Assembly (NCBI RefSeq): GCF_013416775.1
Contig: NZ_SZVI01000012.1
Coordinates: 186,001 to 250,000 of the forward strand
Reading direction: 5' to 3'
DNA length: 64,000 nucleotides
Source of the DNA: Rhodoferax sp. BLA1
Lineage (GTDB): Bacteria; Pseudomonadota; Gammaproteobacteria; Burkholderiales; Burkholderiaceae_C
Part shown: positions 1 to 8,850 of the stretch, piece after piece
Layout: each line of letters begins with the position of its first letter
How positions within the stretch are numbered: position 1 is the first letter of the stretch
Made by a program: the position numbers and the translations under genes
The notes under the pieces: generated by a model
The model's input: only the letters and a program-made list of their open reading frames with translations
Told to the model about the DNA's origin: nothing
Databases searched by the model: none

Positions 1-20
1 TGAATGAGGAACCCACTTTC

Positions 21-1139
21 ATGTCGATATCTCTCACCGGCTGCATCCTGACGCCTGACGGCTGGGTTCGCGGCACGCTCTCTTTTGACGAGCGCATTGC
101 GACCCTTGTCGGGGAAAACGCCGCCGCCCCGCAGCCTGACGACGCCCTGATCCTGCCCGGATTCATTGATTTACATGTGCATGGTGGTGGTGGTGCCGAC
201 GTGATGGATGGCAACGGTGCCGTCGACACGGTGGCCCGTTTGCACGCCCGCCACGGCACCACCAGCTTGCTGGCAACAACAATGACCGCACCGCGCGACA
301 GCATCGAACAGGCACTCACCGATGTTGGTCGGGCGATGCGCCAACGCGCTCCTGGTACCGCTCGTATTCTTGGTGTTCACCTGGAGGGGCCGTTCATCAA
401 CGCCAGCCGACTGGGGGCGCAACCCAGCGAAGCACGTACCGGCACGATTGAAGAACTCAGCGCCTTACACGCGCTGGCCCCCATCCGCGTGCTGACCCTG
501 GCGCCCGAAATCTCGGGGCACCTCGACTTCATCCGTCAGCTGAAGATTGTCGGCATCATTGCGCAAATCGGCCACAGCAACGGCAGTTACGAAGAGGGGG
601 TGGCTGCGCTCGACGCAGGCGCAGGTGGCTTCACGCACCTGTTCAATGCCATGAGCGAGTTTCACCACCGCAAACCGGGCATGGTGGGCGCCGCACTGGC
701 ACATGCCGAGTTTGCCGAGATCATCCCCGACCTGTTGCACGTGCACCCGGGTGCCATCCGCGCCGCACGCCGGGCGATTCCCAAGCTGTATTGCGTGACC
801 GATTCAACCTCTGGCGCTGGCATGCCCGATGGTGAGTACCACCTTGGCTCGCAGTGCGTGACCAAGTGCCTGGGCGGTGTCAGGTTGGCCGATGGCACAC
901 TGGCTGGCAGCGTGCTGACCATGGATCAGGCCTTCCGCAACCTGGTGTCGATTGGTATCCCCGCGCATGAAGCGGCGCGCCATGTTTCTACCCATCCGGC
1001 GGACTATCTTGGCGAAACCGAACGCGGCCGCCTGCTGCCCGGCGCCTACGCTGACATTGTTGTGATGTCGCCCGAACTGCAACTCACCCAGGTCTTTGTT
1101 GAAGGCGAGCCCATCGAGCGGTCGCTGGCATCTCACTGA
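21..1139 (+). CDS. nagA: N-acetylglucosamine-6-phosphate deacetylase
   Basis: Removes the acetyl group from GlcNAc-6-phosphate to give glucosamine-6-phosphate in the cytoplasm, the first committed step of GlcNAc use. The 372-residue protein has the amidohydrolase-fold landmarks: a DLHVHGG motif with H52 and H54, the metal-binding glutamate in GVHLEGPF (E122), histidines H185 and H206, and the catalytic aspartate in CVTDSTSGAG (D261). The length is normal for NagA. A GAGGA ribosome-binding site lies about ten bases before the ATG. It is followed 13 bases later by nagB, so the two are almost certainly co-transcribed. A TGA at the very start of the window may be the end of an upstream gene of the same operon. 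No GlcNAc PTS gene is visible here. Confidence 0.95.
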   Translation: MSISLTGCILTPDGWVRGTLSFDERIATLVGENAAAPQPDDALILPGFIDLHVHGGGGADVMDGNGAVDTVARLHARHGTTSLLATTMTAPRDSIEQALTDVGRAMRQRAPGTARILGVHLEGPFINASRLGAQPSEARTGTIEELSALHALAPIRVLTLAPEISGHLDFIRQLKIVGIIAQIGHSNGSYEEGVAALDAGAGGFTHLFNAMSEFHHRKPGMVGAALAHAEFAEIIPDLLHVHPGAIRAARRAIPKLYCVTDSTSGAGMPDGEYHLGSQCVTKCLGGVRLADGTLAGSVLTMDQAFRNLVSIGIPAHEAARHVSTHPADYLGETERGRLLPGAYADIVVMSPELQLTQVFVEGEPIERSLASH

Positions 1140-1152
1140 ATAGGAATAGTCG

Positions 1153-1923
1153 ATGGAAATCATCATCCAAGCCACCCCCGAAAGCGCCACCAGCGTTGCC
1201 GCGCGCATTGTTGCCCGCCTGCTGCGTGAAAAACCCAACGCGGTTCTCGGGCTGGCCACGGGCAGCACACCGCTGCTGTTGTATCGCGCATTGATTGACA
1301 TGAAGCTGGACTGGCGCCGTGTGACCACGTTCAACCTGGACGAATACATCGGCCTGCCACAAGACCACCCGCAGTCGTACCACAGCTTCATGTGGGAGAA
1401 CCTGTTCCGGCACATCAACATCCCCAAGGACAATGTGAACATCCCGGACGGCAACGCCAGTGACATTCCTGGGTGCTGTGCGGCCTACGAGCAGCGCATC
1501 CGTGATGCCGGTGGCATTGACCTGCAGATATTGGGGATTGGCACCGATGGCCACATCGGCTTCAACGAACCCACATCGTCACTGGCCTCGCGTACACGCA
1601 TCAAGACGCTGACACCGCAAACCCGCAAAGACAACGCACGCTTCTTTGGCAGCGAGGCCGAGGTGCCGGGCCACGTCATCACGATGGGCATTGGCACCAT
1701 CATGGAGGCGCGGCAAAACCTGATGCTGGCCTTCGGCAACAACAAGGCGCGCGCCATTGCCGAAGCGGTGGAAGGGCCGATCACGACCATCAACCCGGCC
1801 TCCATCCTGCAGATGCACCCGGACGCCAAGGTCTGCCTCGACGCCGAAGCCGCAGCCCAATTAAAGCGGGCCGAGTACTACCGCTGGGTCTACGACAACA
1901 AGCCGGATTGGCAGCATCTGTGA
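1153..1923 (+). CDS. nagB: Glucosamine-6-phosphate deaminase
   Basis: Converts glucosamine-6-phosphate to fructose-6-phosphate and ammonia, completing entry of GlcNAc into glycolysis after NagA. The 256-residue protein shows the family signatures LGLATGSTP (residues 32-40), FNLDEYIGL (D63 is the expected catalytic acid region) and GIGTDGHIGFNEP (D132, H134). The length matches the non-allosteric to mid-length NagB group. The short gap from nagA indicates one transcript. The next gene, cutC, is convergent with only about 30 bases between the stops. Confidence 0.95.
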   Translation: MEIIIQATPESATSVAARIVARLLREKPNAVLGLATGSTPLLLYRALIDMKLDWRRVTTFNLDEYIGLPQDHPQSYHSFMWENLFRHINIPKDNVNIPDGNASDIPGCCAAYEQRIRDAGGIDLQILGIGTDGHIGFNEPTSSLASRTRIKTLTPQTRKDNARFFGSEAEVPGHVITMGIGTIMEARQNLMLAFGNNKARAIAEAVEGPITTINPASILQMHPDAKVCLDAEAAAQLKRAEYYRWVYDNKPDWQHL

Positions 1924-1954
1924 CGCCGACATATTCCGTCTCCAAATCGAAAAA

Positions 1955-2587
1955 TCACACGATGTTTTTGCCGTGCAACTCTGTCACGCCGGTGTAGTTG
2001 GCCAACTGGCGCCGGTTGTCCGGTAACAGTTTGCCGGCCGCGACGATCTCGATTCGCCGCCCCGGCAGCGCATGCATGGCCTTGAGGGCGTCGCGGCCTT
2101 CCCAGGCCGTTGCTTGCCCGCCAGATGTCAACACGCGGGTGATGCCGTGGAGGGTGTTGAGTTGCTTGAACGACGCCTGTACGTCCGTTGAATAGTCAAT
2201 GGCCTTGTGAAAGGTCACAGCCAGCGGTAACGCGGCGCGAACCAGGCGCTCGGTGTTGTGCATGTCAATCTCGCCGTCCTGGGTCAAAAGTCCAAAAACG
2301 ACGCCAGCTACACCGGCTTGTTGGCAGCTTTTGATGTCGCGTTCCATCTGATCAAGCTCCGCCTCGGTGTACACAAAATCGCCACCACGCGGGCGGATCA
2401 TGGCCACCACCGGAATCGACAGGCCCTGCACACACCGCTGCACCAGCTCGTGCGATGGCGTCAGGCCGTCTTGATCCAGCGCTGCGCACAACTCGATACG
2501 GTGCGCGCCGCGCTGTTGGGCGGTGATCGCCGCCTCGAACGACTCAACACAAGCCTCAAAGAGCAGAGAAGGAAGATGCGTTGCCAT
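1955..2587 (-). CDS. cutC: CutC family protein
   Basis: Member of the CutC family (TIM-barrel fold), historically called copper homeostasis protein; the true biochemical role is unsettled. The 210-residue reading starts at an ATG whose product begins MATHLPSLLFEACVES. It carries the family stretches IELCAALDQDGLTPS, VVAMIRPRGGDFVY, GVVFGLLTQDG and RVLTSGGQ. An in-frame extension of 47 codons upstream lacks family similarity and overlaps the neighbouring hydrolase, so I rejected it. The gene follows the hydrolase on the same strand after 32 bases. It is convergent with nagAB; CutC homologues are often found near amino-sugar genes, but no functional link can be read here. Confidence 0.85.
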   Translation of the reverse strand: MATHLPSLLFEACVESFEAAITAQQRGAHRIELCAALDQDGLTPSHELVQRCVQGLSIPVVAMIRPRGGDFVYTEAELDQMERDIKSCQQAGVAGVVFGLLTQDGEIDMHNTERLVRAALPLAVTFHKAIDYSTDVQASFKQLNTLHGITRVLTSGGQATAWEGRDALKAMHALPGRRIEIVAAGKLLPDNRRQLANYTGVTELHGKNIV

Positions 2588-2619
2588 GCTTGTTTGGTTT
2601 TTGTTTGTGGGTGACTGGC

Positions 2620-3900
2620 TCAGACCAGCCATAACAACAACTGCCGCGTCACCAGCGGGCTGCTGAGCAACTGCATGTGGTGGGTGTTGTACAGCACCAT
2701 CTGGTGTGACGGCGCAAACACCAGGCAACGCGCCGGGTCGTCATGCTGGCCCAAGGCGCTGGGCAGCGGCACCAGGCCGTCGCCCAGCAGGCGGTCGGCC
2801 AGGCTGCCGCGTTTGGCGGCGGTGGTGGCCGCCACCGCATAACAGGCGATGTGTTCGGGCAGCGGCACTGGCTGGCGGCGGTCGGGTTGGCGGCGAAAGC
2901 GGTCATGGCCCTGCCAGTCCACATCCAGCAGGTGGCCGTAGCGCAGGTCGGTTACGCCCGCGCTGCGCAATTGGCCCAACTTGGCAAACGGGCGGCTGTA
3001 GGGTGTGCTGCCCAGCAGCTCGTCGACCCAGTTGCCCGCGCGCTCCAGCGGCGCGCCGTGGTGTGGTGTGCCCAGGAACACGATGCTTTTGACCAGTTCG
3101 GGCCATGTCAGTCCGGCCTGGCTCGCATAAAACAGCGCACTGCGGATCAGCAGACCGCCCATGCTGTGCGCCAGCACGGTGATCTGGTTCAGCGCCGTGG
3201 GCCCGCGCGCAACCAGTGCTTCGAGCTGGTTGGCCAGCGCATGGCCGTTTTGCGACACATGCAGGCCGCTGTTGTAACGCAGGTACACCGGGGTGTAGCC
3301 CAGTGCACTGGCCAGGCTGCTGGCGTGGTTGAGACTGTGGCCCTGGCGCAGGGTGGTCCACTGCAGGTCGTTCATACACAGGCCGTGGATCACCAGCAGC
3401 AGCTTCGGCTCTGTGCGGGTGAGCGCCAGGTTGGATGTCAAATTGGCCTCTAGCCCTTGTATATCCTGGGTTGATTGCTCTGGTAAACGCAGCGTCATCG
3501 GCAACGCCAGCGGGTTGCCACTGGCAGCCAGGCGGTCACCCATCACACCATTCAGGGCCGCGATCACCGCAAGGCGTTCGGGTGATTCGTCGTTTTGGTC
3601 TTCCACGTCCTGCAGCAGCGGCTCCAGGCGCCGCAGGGCCGCCTGGACGCCGCGTCCGACCAGCGCGGTGGCTGCATGGATGCCCTGGTAAACCAATGCG
3701 GTCAGGCCGGTGGTGTGCGCGGGCGTGGCCCCATGTGAGGCCCCCAGCGTGCGCCAGACCGACTGGTGCACCCCCTCGGTGATGCCCGCAATGGCGTGGG
3801 TGGCTTGTGTTGCCAGCAATGCCGCCGCACGCAAATCAGAGGCGCGTAAATGCCGGGACTTTTTGGCAGGGCGTGGTGTGACCATATGCCATTGTGGCAA
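2620..3900 (-). CDS. Alpha/beta hydrolase, esterase/lipase-like
   Basis: Probable serine hydrolase of the PGAP1/lipase-like alpha/beta fold. In the 426-residue protein the oxyanion-hole region is LLVIHGLCMND (about 167-178), the nucleophile elbow is AHSMGG with S246, VFLGTPHHGAP follows, GDGLVP supplies a likely acid (D374), and H408 near the C-terminus is the likely base. The first 110 residues are helical and not typical of the core fold. Residues 141-154 are encoded by a copy of the interspersed repeat seen elsewhere in this window, which has been kept in frame. An alternative start five codons in is possible. Substrate unknown. Confidence 0.8.
   Translation of the reverse strand: MPQWHMVTPRPAKKSRHLRASDLRAAALLATQATHAIAGITEGVHQSVWRTLGASHGATPAHTTGLTALVYQGIHAATALVGRGVQAALRRLEPLLQDVEDQNDESPERLAVIAALNGVMGDRLAASGNPLALPMTLRLPEQSTQDIQGLEANLTSNLALTRTEPKLLLVIHGLCMNDLQWTTLRQGHSLNHASSLASALGYTPVYLRYNSGLHVSQNGHALANQLEALVARGPTALNQITVLAHSMGGLLIRSALFYASQAGLTWPELVKSIVFLGTPHHGAPLERAGNWVDELLGSTPYSRPFAKLGQLRSAGVTDLRYGHLLDVDWQGHDRFRRQPDRRQPVPLPEHIACYAVAATTAAKRGSLADRLLGDGLVPLPSALGQHDDPARCLVFAPSHQMVLYNTHHMQLLSSPLVTRQLLLWLV
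3441..3482 (-). repeat. Interspersed repeat A, inside hydrolase gene
   Basis: Read on the minus strand this stretch contains AAGGGCTAGAGGCCAATTT, the same right half as the intergenic copies at about 6.2, 7.6, 17.7 and 26.4 kb. It lies inside the hydrolase reading frame and encodes residues around 141-154 without a stop or frameshift, between the helical N-terminal part and the catalytic core. Confidence 0.65.
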
Positions 3901-4278
3901 AGGCAGGGGTATGTGATTAGGCGGAGATACCAGGGATGGCTCAGTGTGTCGGTTGGCTGAACGCCCTCAATGCCGTCATATTGTCGGGTTTCGCATTTGT
4001 CCGTTGCGCCCGTACCACCGTGTCAAATAAGCTGCTTCGTTCCAGTCGAGTCCAAAGGGTTACGGGGCTATAGTGTTTGCAACGAAGCACCCTGCGTATC
4101 TGATCAAGCAAGCAATTCAACTGGGATGAATGGAACCGGAAATTCGCTCAAAACACATAGTTTCGTGTTCAGGCTAGTTATCTTTAACCTTGATTTTGGC
4201 ATATGCGAAAACGTAATCTGAGTTTCTTTTGATGTGGTTATTGGTTTATTTTTCAATCAAGCTAACTAAGGTGGAGGA
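3901..4278. other. Intergenic region, no gene seen
   Basis: About 380 bases between the divergent hydrolase and endonuclease genes. GC content falls clearly from about position 4040 onward, marking the left edge of an AT-rich island. A short open frame in here (about 83 codons) has no recognisable features and I do not call it. I see no tRNA or clear insertion-site repeat. Confidence 0.5.
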
Positions 4279-5409
4279 ATGATGGATTTCATTGATCAGC
4301 TACGAGTTCTCGGTGCACGTATCGCAACTACAAAAGACATAATTCAAACGGAAGAAGCGACAAAAAATGCAATGATTATGCCGTTTATTCAAATACTTGG
4401 GTACAACGTATTTGATCCGCTTGAAGTGACGCCAGAATTAATAGCTGATATTGGAACAAAAAAGGGAGAAAAGGTTGATTATGCAATTTTGAGAGATGGA
4501 AAACCCATCATTCTTTTTGAATGCAAGAAAAGTGGTGGCGATTTAAGCATCAATCATGCAGCACAATTGTTTAGATATTTCCATGTGACTGAAGCCAGAT
4601 TTGGTGTTTTGACGAATGGGCTCACCTATCGTTTCTTCACAGATCTTGAACAGCCTAACAAGATGGATGAGAAACCATTTTTTGAATTCAACATCTTAGA
4701 CTTCAAAGAGCGTGACGTTGAAGAGCTCAAAAAGTTTGCGAAAGCAGCTTTTGATCTCGACACGATCCTTACCACAGCCAATGAACTGAAGTACACCCGT
4801 GTCATTCAGTCAAAATTGGCTGAATGGATGATAAATCCGAGTGAAGAGTTTGTCAGGTTGGTTTCAGCCGAGTTGGTTGGAGCAAAAAGATTTACGCCAC
4901 AAGTCAAAGATCAATTTACTTCTGTTGCAAAACGGGCATTTGAACAGCTCATTGGCGAGAAGATAAATGAACGACTGAAAGGAGCCATGGCACCAGAATC
5001 AGTCACCATTGCAGAACGTGTTCCTCAGTTATCTCAACAAGTCAATGTCGAAAATGTAAACGTGATTCCTATTGCACCAGAATCGACGATTGTTACTTCG
5101 GCGGAAGAGTTGGAGGCATTTCATACGATTCGTGCCATCCTTCGCGGGACAGTTCCCGCCAAACGAGTATTTATGCGTGATGCACAGAGCTATTGCGCCA
5201 TTTTGTTGGATGACAATAACAGAAAGGCAGTCTGTCGTCTACGCTTTAACAATACTCAAAAGCTCAAGCTTGGCATTTTTAATGATCAGAAGGATGAGTT
5301 AATATATGATCTTGAGTCCATTGAAGATATATTCAATTATTCAGAACAAATTAAAGTTACCGTTCATTCTTATCTCACACCTTCCGGGAATAAAGGGTGT
5401 GAGGCCTAA
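4279..5409 (+). CDS. Solitary HsdR-N type restriction endonuclease-like protein
   Basis: Cytoplasmic protein with a type I restriction enzyme HsdR N-terminal-like nuclease fold, standing alone. Residues 1-150 carry the PD-(D/E)xK layout: an early glutamate in IIQTEEATKN, D68 in EKVDYAILRDG, and E81-x-K83 in ILFECKKSGG, followed by the QxxxY motif QLFRY (96-100). There is no helicase domain (no Walker motifs), and no hsdM or hsdS neighbour. The C-terminal 120 residues (from about SAEELEAFHTIR) form a second unassigned domain common in this family. The gene is markedly richer in A+T than its neighbours, which suggests acquisition. GGTGGAGGA precedes tandem ATGs; the second ATG has the better spacing. 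A defence function is inferred, not shown. Confidence 0.75.
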   Translation: MMDFIDQLRVLGARIATTKDIIQTEEATKNAMIMPFIQILGYNVFDPLEVTPELIADIGTKKGEKVDYAILRDGKPIILFECKKSGGDLSINHAAQLFRYFHVTEARFGVLTNGLTYRFFTDLEQPNKMDEKPFFEFNILDFKERDVEELKKFAKAAFDLDTILTTANELKYTRVIQSKLAEWMINPSEEFVRLVSAELVGAKRFTPQVKDQFTSVAKRAFEQLIGEKINERLKGAMAPESVTIAERVPQLSQQVNVENVNVIPIAPESTIVTSAEELEAFHTIRAILRGTVPAKRVFMRDAQSYCAILLDDNNRKAVCRLRFNNTQKLKLGIFNDQKDELIYDLESIEDIFNYSEQIKVTVHSYLTPSGNKGCEA

Positions 5410-5569
5410 ACAGACTGCCAGTGGAACCTTGGCTGACGGACTTGCGGTTTTCTCGCCACTCTTGGGTATCGCGTTGTTCACTTTGACTGATCGGGCGTAT
5501 GTCGACCTCATCAACGCAGCCCGTGCCTGACAAGATCGACATCCGTAGGTGCCAACATCCCAAACCACC

Positions 5570-6085
5570 ATGATCACCACCACCCTGTTCCCCCTCGAAG
5601 GCGGCTGCGATTGCCGTGCCGTGCGGTATCGCCTGGAGACGGCGCCGCTGTTTGTGCATTGTTGCCACTGTCGCTGGTGCCAGCGCGAGTCGGGCGCCGC
5701 GTTTGCGCTCAACGCGATGATCGAAGCAGATCGGGTCACCAACTTGGGTGTTGAACCCGAGCTGGTGCACACCCCGTCCAACAGCGGCTTGGGGCAAAAA
5801 ATTGCACGCTGCCCGAGCTGTCGTGTGGCGCTCTGGAGCCACTACGCAGGTGCCGGGCCCGTGCTCATGTTTGTGCGTGTTGGCACGTTGGACCAGCCCG
5901 ACGTGTTGCCGCCAGACATCCACATCTTTACCCAGTCCAAACAGCTCTGGCTGGTCCTTGGTGACGCTGTGCCCGCCATGCCCGAGTACTACGACCGCGA
6001 GCAGCACTGGCCGCCCGAGAGCCTGGCGCGTTGGCTGGACGTTCTGCCTGCTGTTCAGGCCTACCGGGCTTCGTTGAAACGTTGA
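5570..6085 (+). CDS. GFA family zinc protein (CENP-V/GFA domain)
   Basis: Member of the glutathione-dependent formaldehyde-activating (GFA) family, whose members bind zinc and in some cases condense glutathione with small aldehydes. The 171-residue protein has the conserved cysteines in order: GGCDCRAVRY (C13, C15), CHCRWCQRESG (C32, C34, C37) and CPSC (C81, C84). The length is normal. I chose the ATG; an upstream in-frame GTG adds seven residues with no support. It stands alone, downstream of the AT-rich endonuclease island. The substrate is unknown. Confidence 0.85.
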   Translation: MITTTLFPLEGGCDCRAVRYRLETAPLFVHCCHCRWCQRESGAAFALNAMIEADRVTNLGVEPELVHTPSNSGLGQKIARCPSCRVALWSHYAGAGPVLMFVRVGTLDQPDVLPPDIHIFTQSKQLWLVLGDAVPAMPEYYDREQHWPPESLARWLDVLPAVQAYRASLKR

Positions 6086-6159
6086 GGTTTGGGGCCACGC
6101 GCCAGCGGCGTTGACGAAGGCGCTTCACCTGATGTCGTCCAATTGAGTGGCTGCAATAA

Positions 6160-6216
6160 CTATTCAAGTTGTAGCTGTCTGTCCTTATTAGAAAAGGGCT
6201 TGAGGCCAATTTGTTG
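6160..6216 (+). repeat. Interspersed repeat A copy
   Basis: Contains GTAGCTGTCTGTCCTTATT followed by AAAAGGGCTTGAGGCCAATT, the layout of repeat family A: a short left block AGCT, then a CCTT/AAGGG stem, then GAGGCCAATTT. It lies in the gap after the GFA gene, about 160 bases before the MFS gene. The remainder of that 290-base gap shows no gene. Confidence 0.7.
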
Positions 6217-6373
6217 CGCAAGTAGCGCGGGTGCCAGCCACCTCCCAGCGCAAGTTCATTTGAACCAAGCTGGCGCACGGTTTAGCAAGCCCACGCCGCC
6301 ATAATGAGATGACCTAGAGTCTCGTTTAACAGCGCAGGTTCCGAGTCCATCGCATCACTTTTCGCCGGCGCAC

Positions 6374-7585
6374 ATGCTCAAAAAGTCCATCACAAACTAC
6401 AAAGCAGTTCCTCCTCTGGTGTGGAAGGTCTTGCTCACGCAGTTTTTGATGAACTCGTCGCACTTCATGACCGTATCGCTGCTGGCGGTGTACATGGTCA
6501 ACACGCTCAAGTTCGGTGCTTGGGAGGTGGCCACGGTGATGACGGCCAACCTCATTTCTGCCCAAGTGCTGCCGTTTTTGTTTGGGCTGATGGCAGACAA
6601 GTATGGCTTTCGGCTTTTTATGGCGGGTGGGCTGTTGCTGCGTGCATTGGGGCTGCTTGGTTTTGTTTTTGGACAGGGCTGGCTCGAGTTGGCGGCGATG
6701 GCCTTGGTCATGGGGGTTGGTGTGGCCATGTATGAATCGTCGGTGTACCCGTTCTTTTCCAAACAACCCTTGCCGATTGCCACCCGCGCCTTTGTCTTGA
6801 ACAACCAGATGTTGAACATGGGTGTGGTGGTGGGGCCGCTGCTGTCGGGTGTGCTGTTGATGTATGACGTGCGGCTGGCGTTTGTGGTGAGCAGTTTTTT
6901 GTTTGGTTGTCTGGGGTTATGGGTGTTTGCACAAAAAAACATCGATGCCTCTTTGACCCAAGGGACGGTTGTGCTTGTGAGTCTGAAGCGGGTGTTGAAC
7001 GACCGCCGGTTTTTCTTCTTTCTGCTGGCGGTGGTGCCGTGGTACTTTTTGTTCGCCCAACTGTATGTGTCGTTCCCGATTTACCTGAGCCAGATCGCCG
7101 GTGACGCGGCGGTGCCCAAGATGTTTTTGGTGAATGGTTTGGTGGGCCTGGTGTTTATGGTGGTCACCATGACCGTGATGGAAACGGCTGCACCGCGCAC
7201 TGTTTTGCCACGGGTGTATGTGATGGCGGTGGTCTTTTTCTTTGCGGCGCCGCTGTTGCCCACGGCCTGGTGGTTTCTGGTCTTTGTCGGGTGTTACACG
7301 ATGGTGGAGACCTTGATCCTCCCAGCGATTGAAACCCTGGTGACCGAGCTGGCGCCGGATGGCAGCCAAAGCACCTTCTTCGGGGCGCTCAGCGTGGCCT
7401 CGGCCATAGGTGGTTCGCTGGGTTATTTTGCTGGCAGCTGGATGACACTCAACATGGATGGCCACACCATGTGGTCGATTTTCTCGGGTGTGGCTGCGCT
7501 TGGGGCCGCCTTGTCTTTCTGGTTTGTCAAAACCCAAAGTGGCTTGCGGCTCGGCTCAAAACAGTTACCCCAATCAACTATTTAA
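6374..7585 (+). CDS. MFS transporter
   Basis: Inner-membrane transporter of the major facilitator superfamily, 403 residues with about twelve hydrophobic segments. The loop after the second segment reads GLMADKYGFRLF, matching the family motif A pattern (G-x-x-x-D-x-x-G-x-R). A second, weaker half is visible from about residue 205. The protein ends shortly after the last membrane segment. The position between repeat copies and away from any pathway gene gives no clue to substrate; MDR-type efflux is one possibility. Confidence 0.85.
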   Translation: MLKKSITNYKAVPPLVWKVLLTQFLMNSSHFMTVSLLAVYMVNTLKFGAWEVATVMTANLISAQVLPFLFGLMADKYGFRLFMAGGLLLRALGLLGFVFGQGWLELAAMALVMGVGVAMYESSVYPFFSKQPLPIATRAFVLNNQMLNMGVVVGPLLSGVLLMYDVRLAFVVSSFLFGCLGLWVFAQKNIDASLTQGTVVLVSLKRVLNDRRFFFFLLAVVPWYFLFAQLYVSFPIYLSQIAGDAAVPKMFLVNGLVGLVFMVVTMTVMETAAPRTVLPRVYVMAVVFFFAAPLLPTAWWFLVFVGCYTMVETLILPAIETLVTELAPDGSQSTFFGALSVASAIGGSLGYFAGSWMTLNMDGHTMWSIFSGVAALGAALSFWFVKTQSGLRLGSKQLPQSTI

Positions 7586-7635
7586 ATAGTAGCTGCTAGC
7601 CCTTATTCCAAAAGGGCTAGAGGGCAATTTTTTGC
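7575..7635 (+). repeat. Interspersed repeat A copy with perfect stem
   Basis: The best-preserved copy of repeat A. CTAGCCCTT (7596-7604) pairs perfectly with AAGGGCTAG (7612-7620), followed by AGGGCAATTTTTT. It begins at the very end of the MFS gene and could act as its transcription terminator, since a run of six T follows the stem. Confidence 0.75.
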
Positions 7636-7711
7636 ATAAAAAAGCTGGCAACCGAACCATGCCGTTACTGTTGCCCAGGCTGCAACAACAAACGGGCTGC
7701 CCAAAAACAAA

Positions 7712-7737
7712 TGGGCGACAGCCCAAGCCATCGCCCA
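7712..7737 (-). terminator. Terminator of the TRAP transporter operon
   Basis: On the minus strand, TGGGCGA and TCGCCCA form a seven-base stem with a twelve-base loop, followed directly by TTTGTTTTT. It lies about 25 bases after the dctP stop codon, where a rho-independent terminator would be expected. Confidence 0.6.
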
Positions 7738-7762
7738 CTGAAGTGGCTGTGTTGTCCGTGTT

Positions 7763-8803
7763 TTATTTCTTGCGTGCCGCAATCGCCTTTTCGGCGCTGG
7801 TCACCAGATCGGCGCCAATGGTGGTTTTCCACTTGTTGTAGACCGGGCGGGTGGCGGCCACAAAGGCGTCGCGCTCGGCCGGGCTGAGTTGGGTCACGGT
7901 CACGCCCAGGCCAGTAATTTCTTTGAGCAGCGGCTGGCCAGGTTCGACCAGGCCTTTGCGGGCGATTTCGATCTCTTGTTTACCCGCATCGATGGCGGCT
8001 TCACGCACGATGACTTTGTCCGCCGGTGTCCAGCTGTTCCAGATTTCCTTGTTGACCACAAAAATCAGCGGGTCGGCCACGTAGCCCCACATCGTGATGT
8101 TTTTCTGGCTGACGTTGTGCAGTTTGGCTGCAGTGAAGATCGACAGCGGGTTTTCCTGGCCGTCCACCGCACCGCTGGCAAAGGCGGGTTGAGCGTCGGC
8201 CCAGCTCATCTGGGTGGGGTTGGCGCCCAGCGCGGTGAAGGTGTCCAGAAACAGCGGTGAGCCCACCACACGGATCTTCAGGCCCTTGAGGTCGGCAGGG
8301 GTACGCACGACACGTTTGGAATTGCTGAGTTCACGGTAACCGTTTTCGCCCCAGGCCAGTGGCACCACGCCGGCTTTGTAGAGGGTGGTAAACACTCTAT
8401 CGCCCACCTCACCCTGGGTGAGTGCGTCCACGGCCGCGTAGTCGGGCATCAGGAAGGGCATGGAGAACAGGTTGAGCTGTTTGACCTGGGGTGACCAGTT
8501 GATGGTGGAGCCCACCGCCATGTCGATCACGCCCTGACGCAGCGCGCTGAATTCACGCGTCTGGTCACCCTGGATCAGCGAGACGCCGGGATAGAGCTTG
8601 ATGTTGATGCGGCCTTTGGTGCGTTCCTTGACCAGGTCGGCCCAGATCTGGCCACCCTTGCCCCAGGGGAAGGCCGTGCCCAGCACCAGCGACATGCGGT
8701 ACTCCGACTTGTACGACGACTGGGCCATGGCCGTGCTTGACATCGCGCCCAGCGCCGCCGCAGCGGCCACCAAACCCAGCAAGCTTCTACGCAGTTTCAA
8801 CAT
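7763..8803 (-). CDS. TRAP transporter solute-binding protein, DctP family
   Basis: Periplasmic receptor of a tripartite ATP-independent periplasmic (TRAP) transporter, which captures an organic acid and delivers it to the DctQM membrane pair. The 346-residue protein begins with a signal peptide (about residues 1-27, ending AMA-Q). The mature part has the DctP-family stretch GLKIRVVGSPLFLDTF with the ligand arginine, and QPAFASGAVDGQENP. An AGGAG ribosome-binding site lies six bases before the start. It is last in the order dctQ-dctM-dctP, 47 bases after dctM, and is followed by a terminator. The ligand cannot be read from the sequence; C4-dicarboxylate or a related acid is typical. Confidence 0.9.
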   Translation of the reverse strand: MLKLRRSLLGLVAAAAALGAMSSTAMAQSSYKSEYRMSLVLGTAFPWGKGGQIWADLVKERTKGRINIKLYPGVSLIQGDQTREFSALRQGVIDMAVGSTINWSPQVKQLNLFSMPFLMPDYAAVDALTQGEVGDRVFTTLYKAGVVPLAWGENGYRELSNSKRVVRTPADLKGLKIRVVGSPLFLDTFTALGANPTQMSWADAQPAFASGAVDGQENPLSIFTAAKLHNVSQKNITMWGYVADPLIFVVNKEIWNSWTPADKVIVREAAIDAGKQEIEIARKGLVEPGQPLLKEITGLGVTVTQLSPAERDAFVAATRPVYNKWKTTIGADLVTSAEKAIAARKK

Positions 8804-8850
8804 TGTCTATCTCCTATTGTTAAAAAAATGAACCGACTCTCAAACCCAAC

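Noticed and set aside
3970..4221. Open frame of 83 codons between the hydrolase and the endonuclease
   Set aside because: No ribosome-binding site, no recognisable motif, and a composition that changes midway from GC- to AT-rich.
5306..5530. Open frame of 74 codons overlapping the end of the endonuclease
   Set aside because: Mostly overlaps the endonuclease in another frame; the tail looks like a possible old gene end but matches nothing I know.
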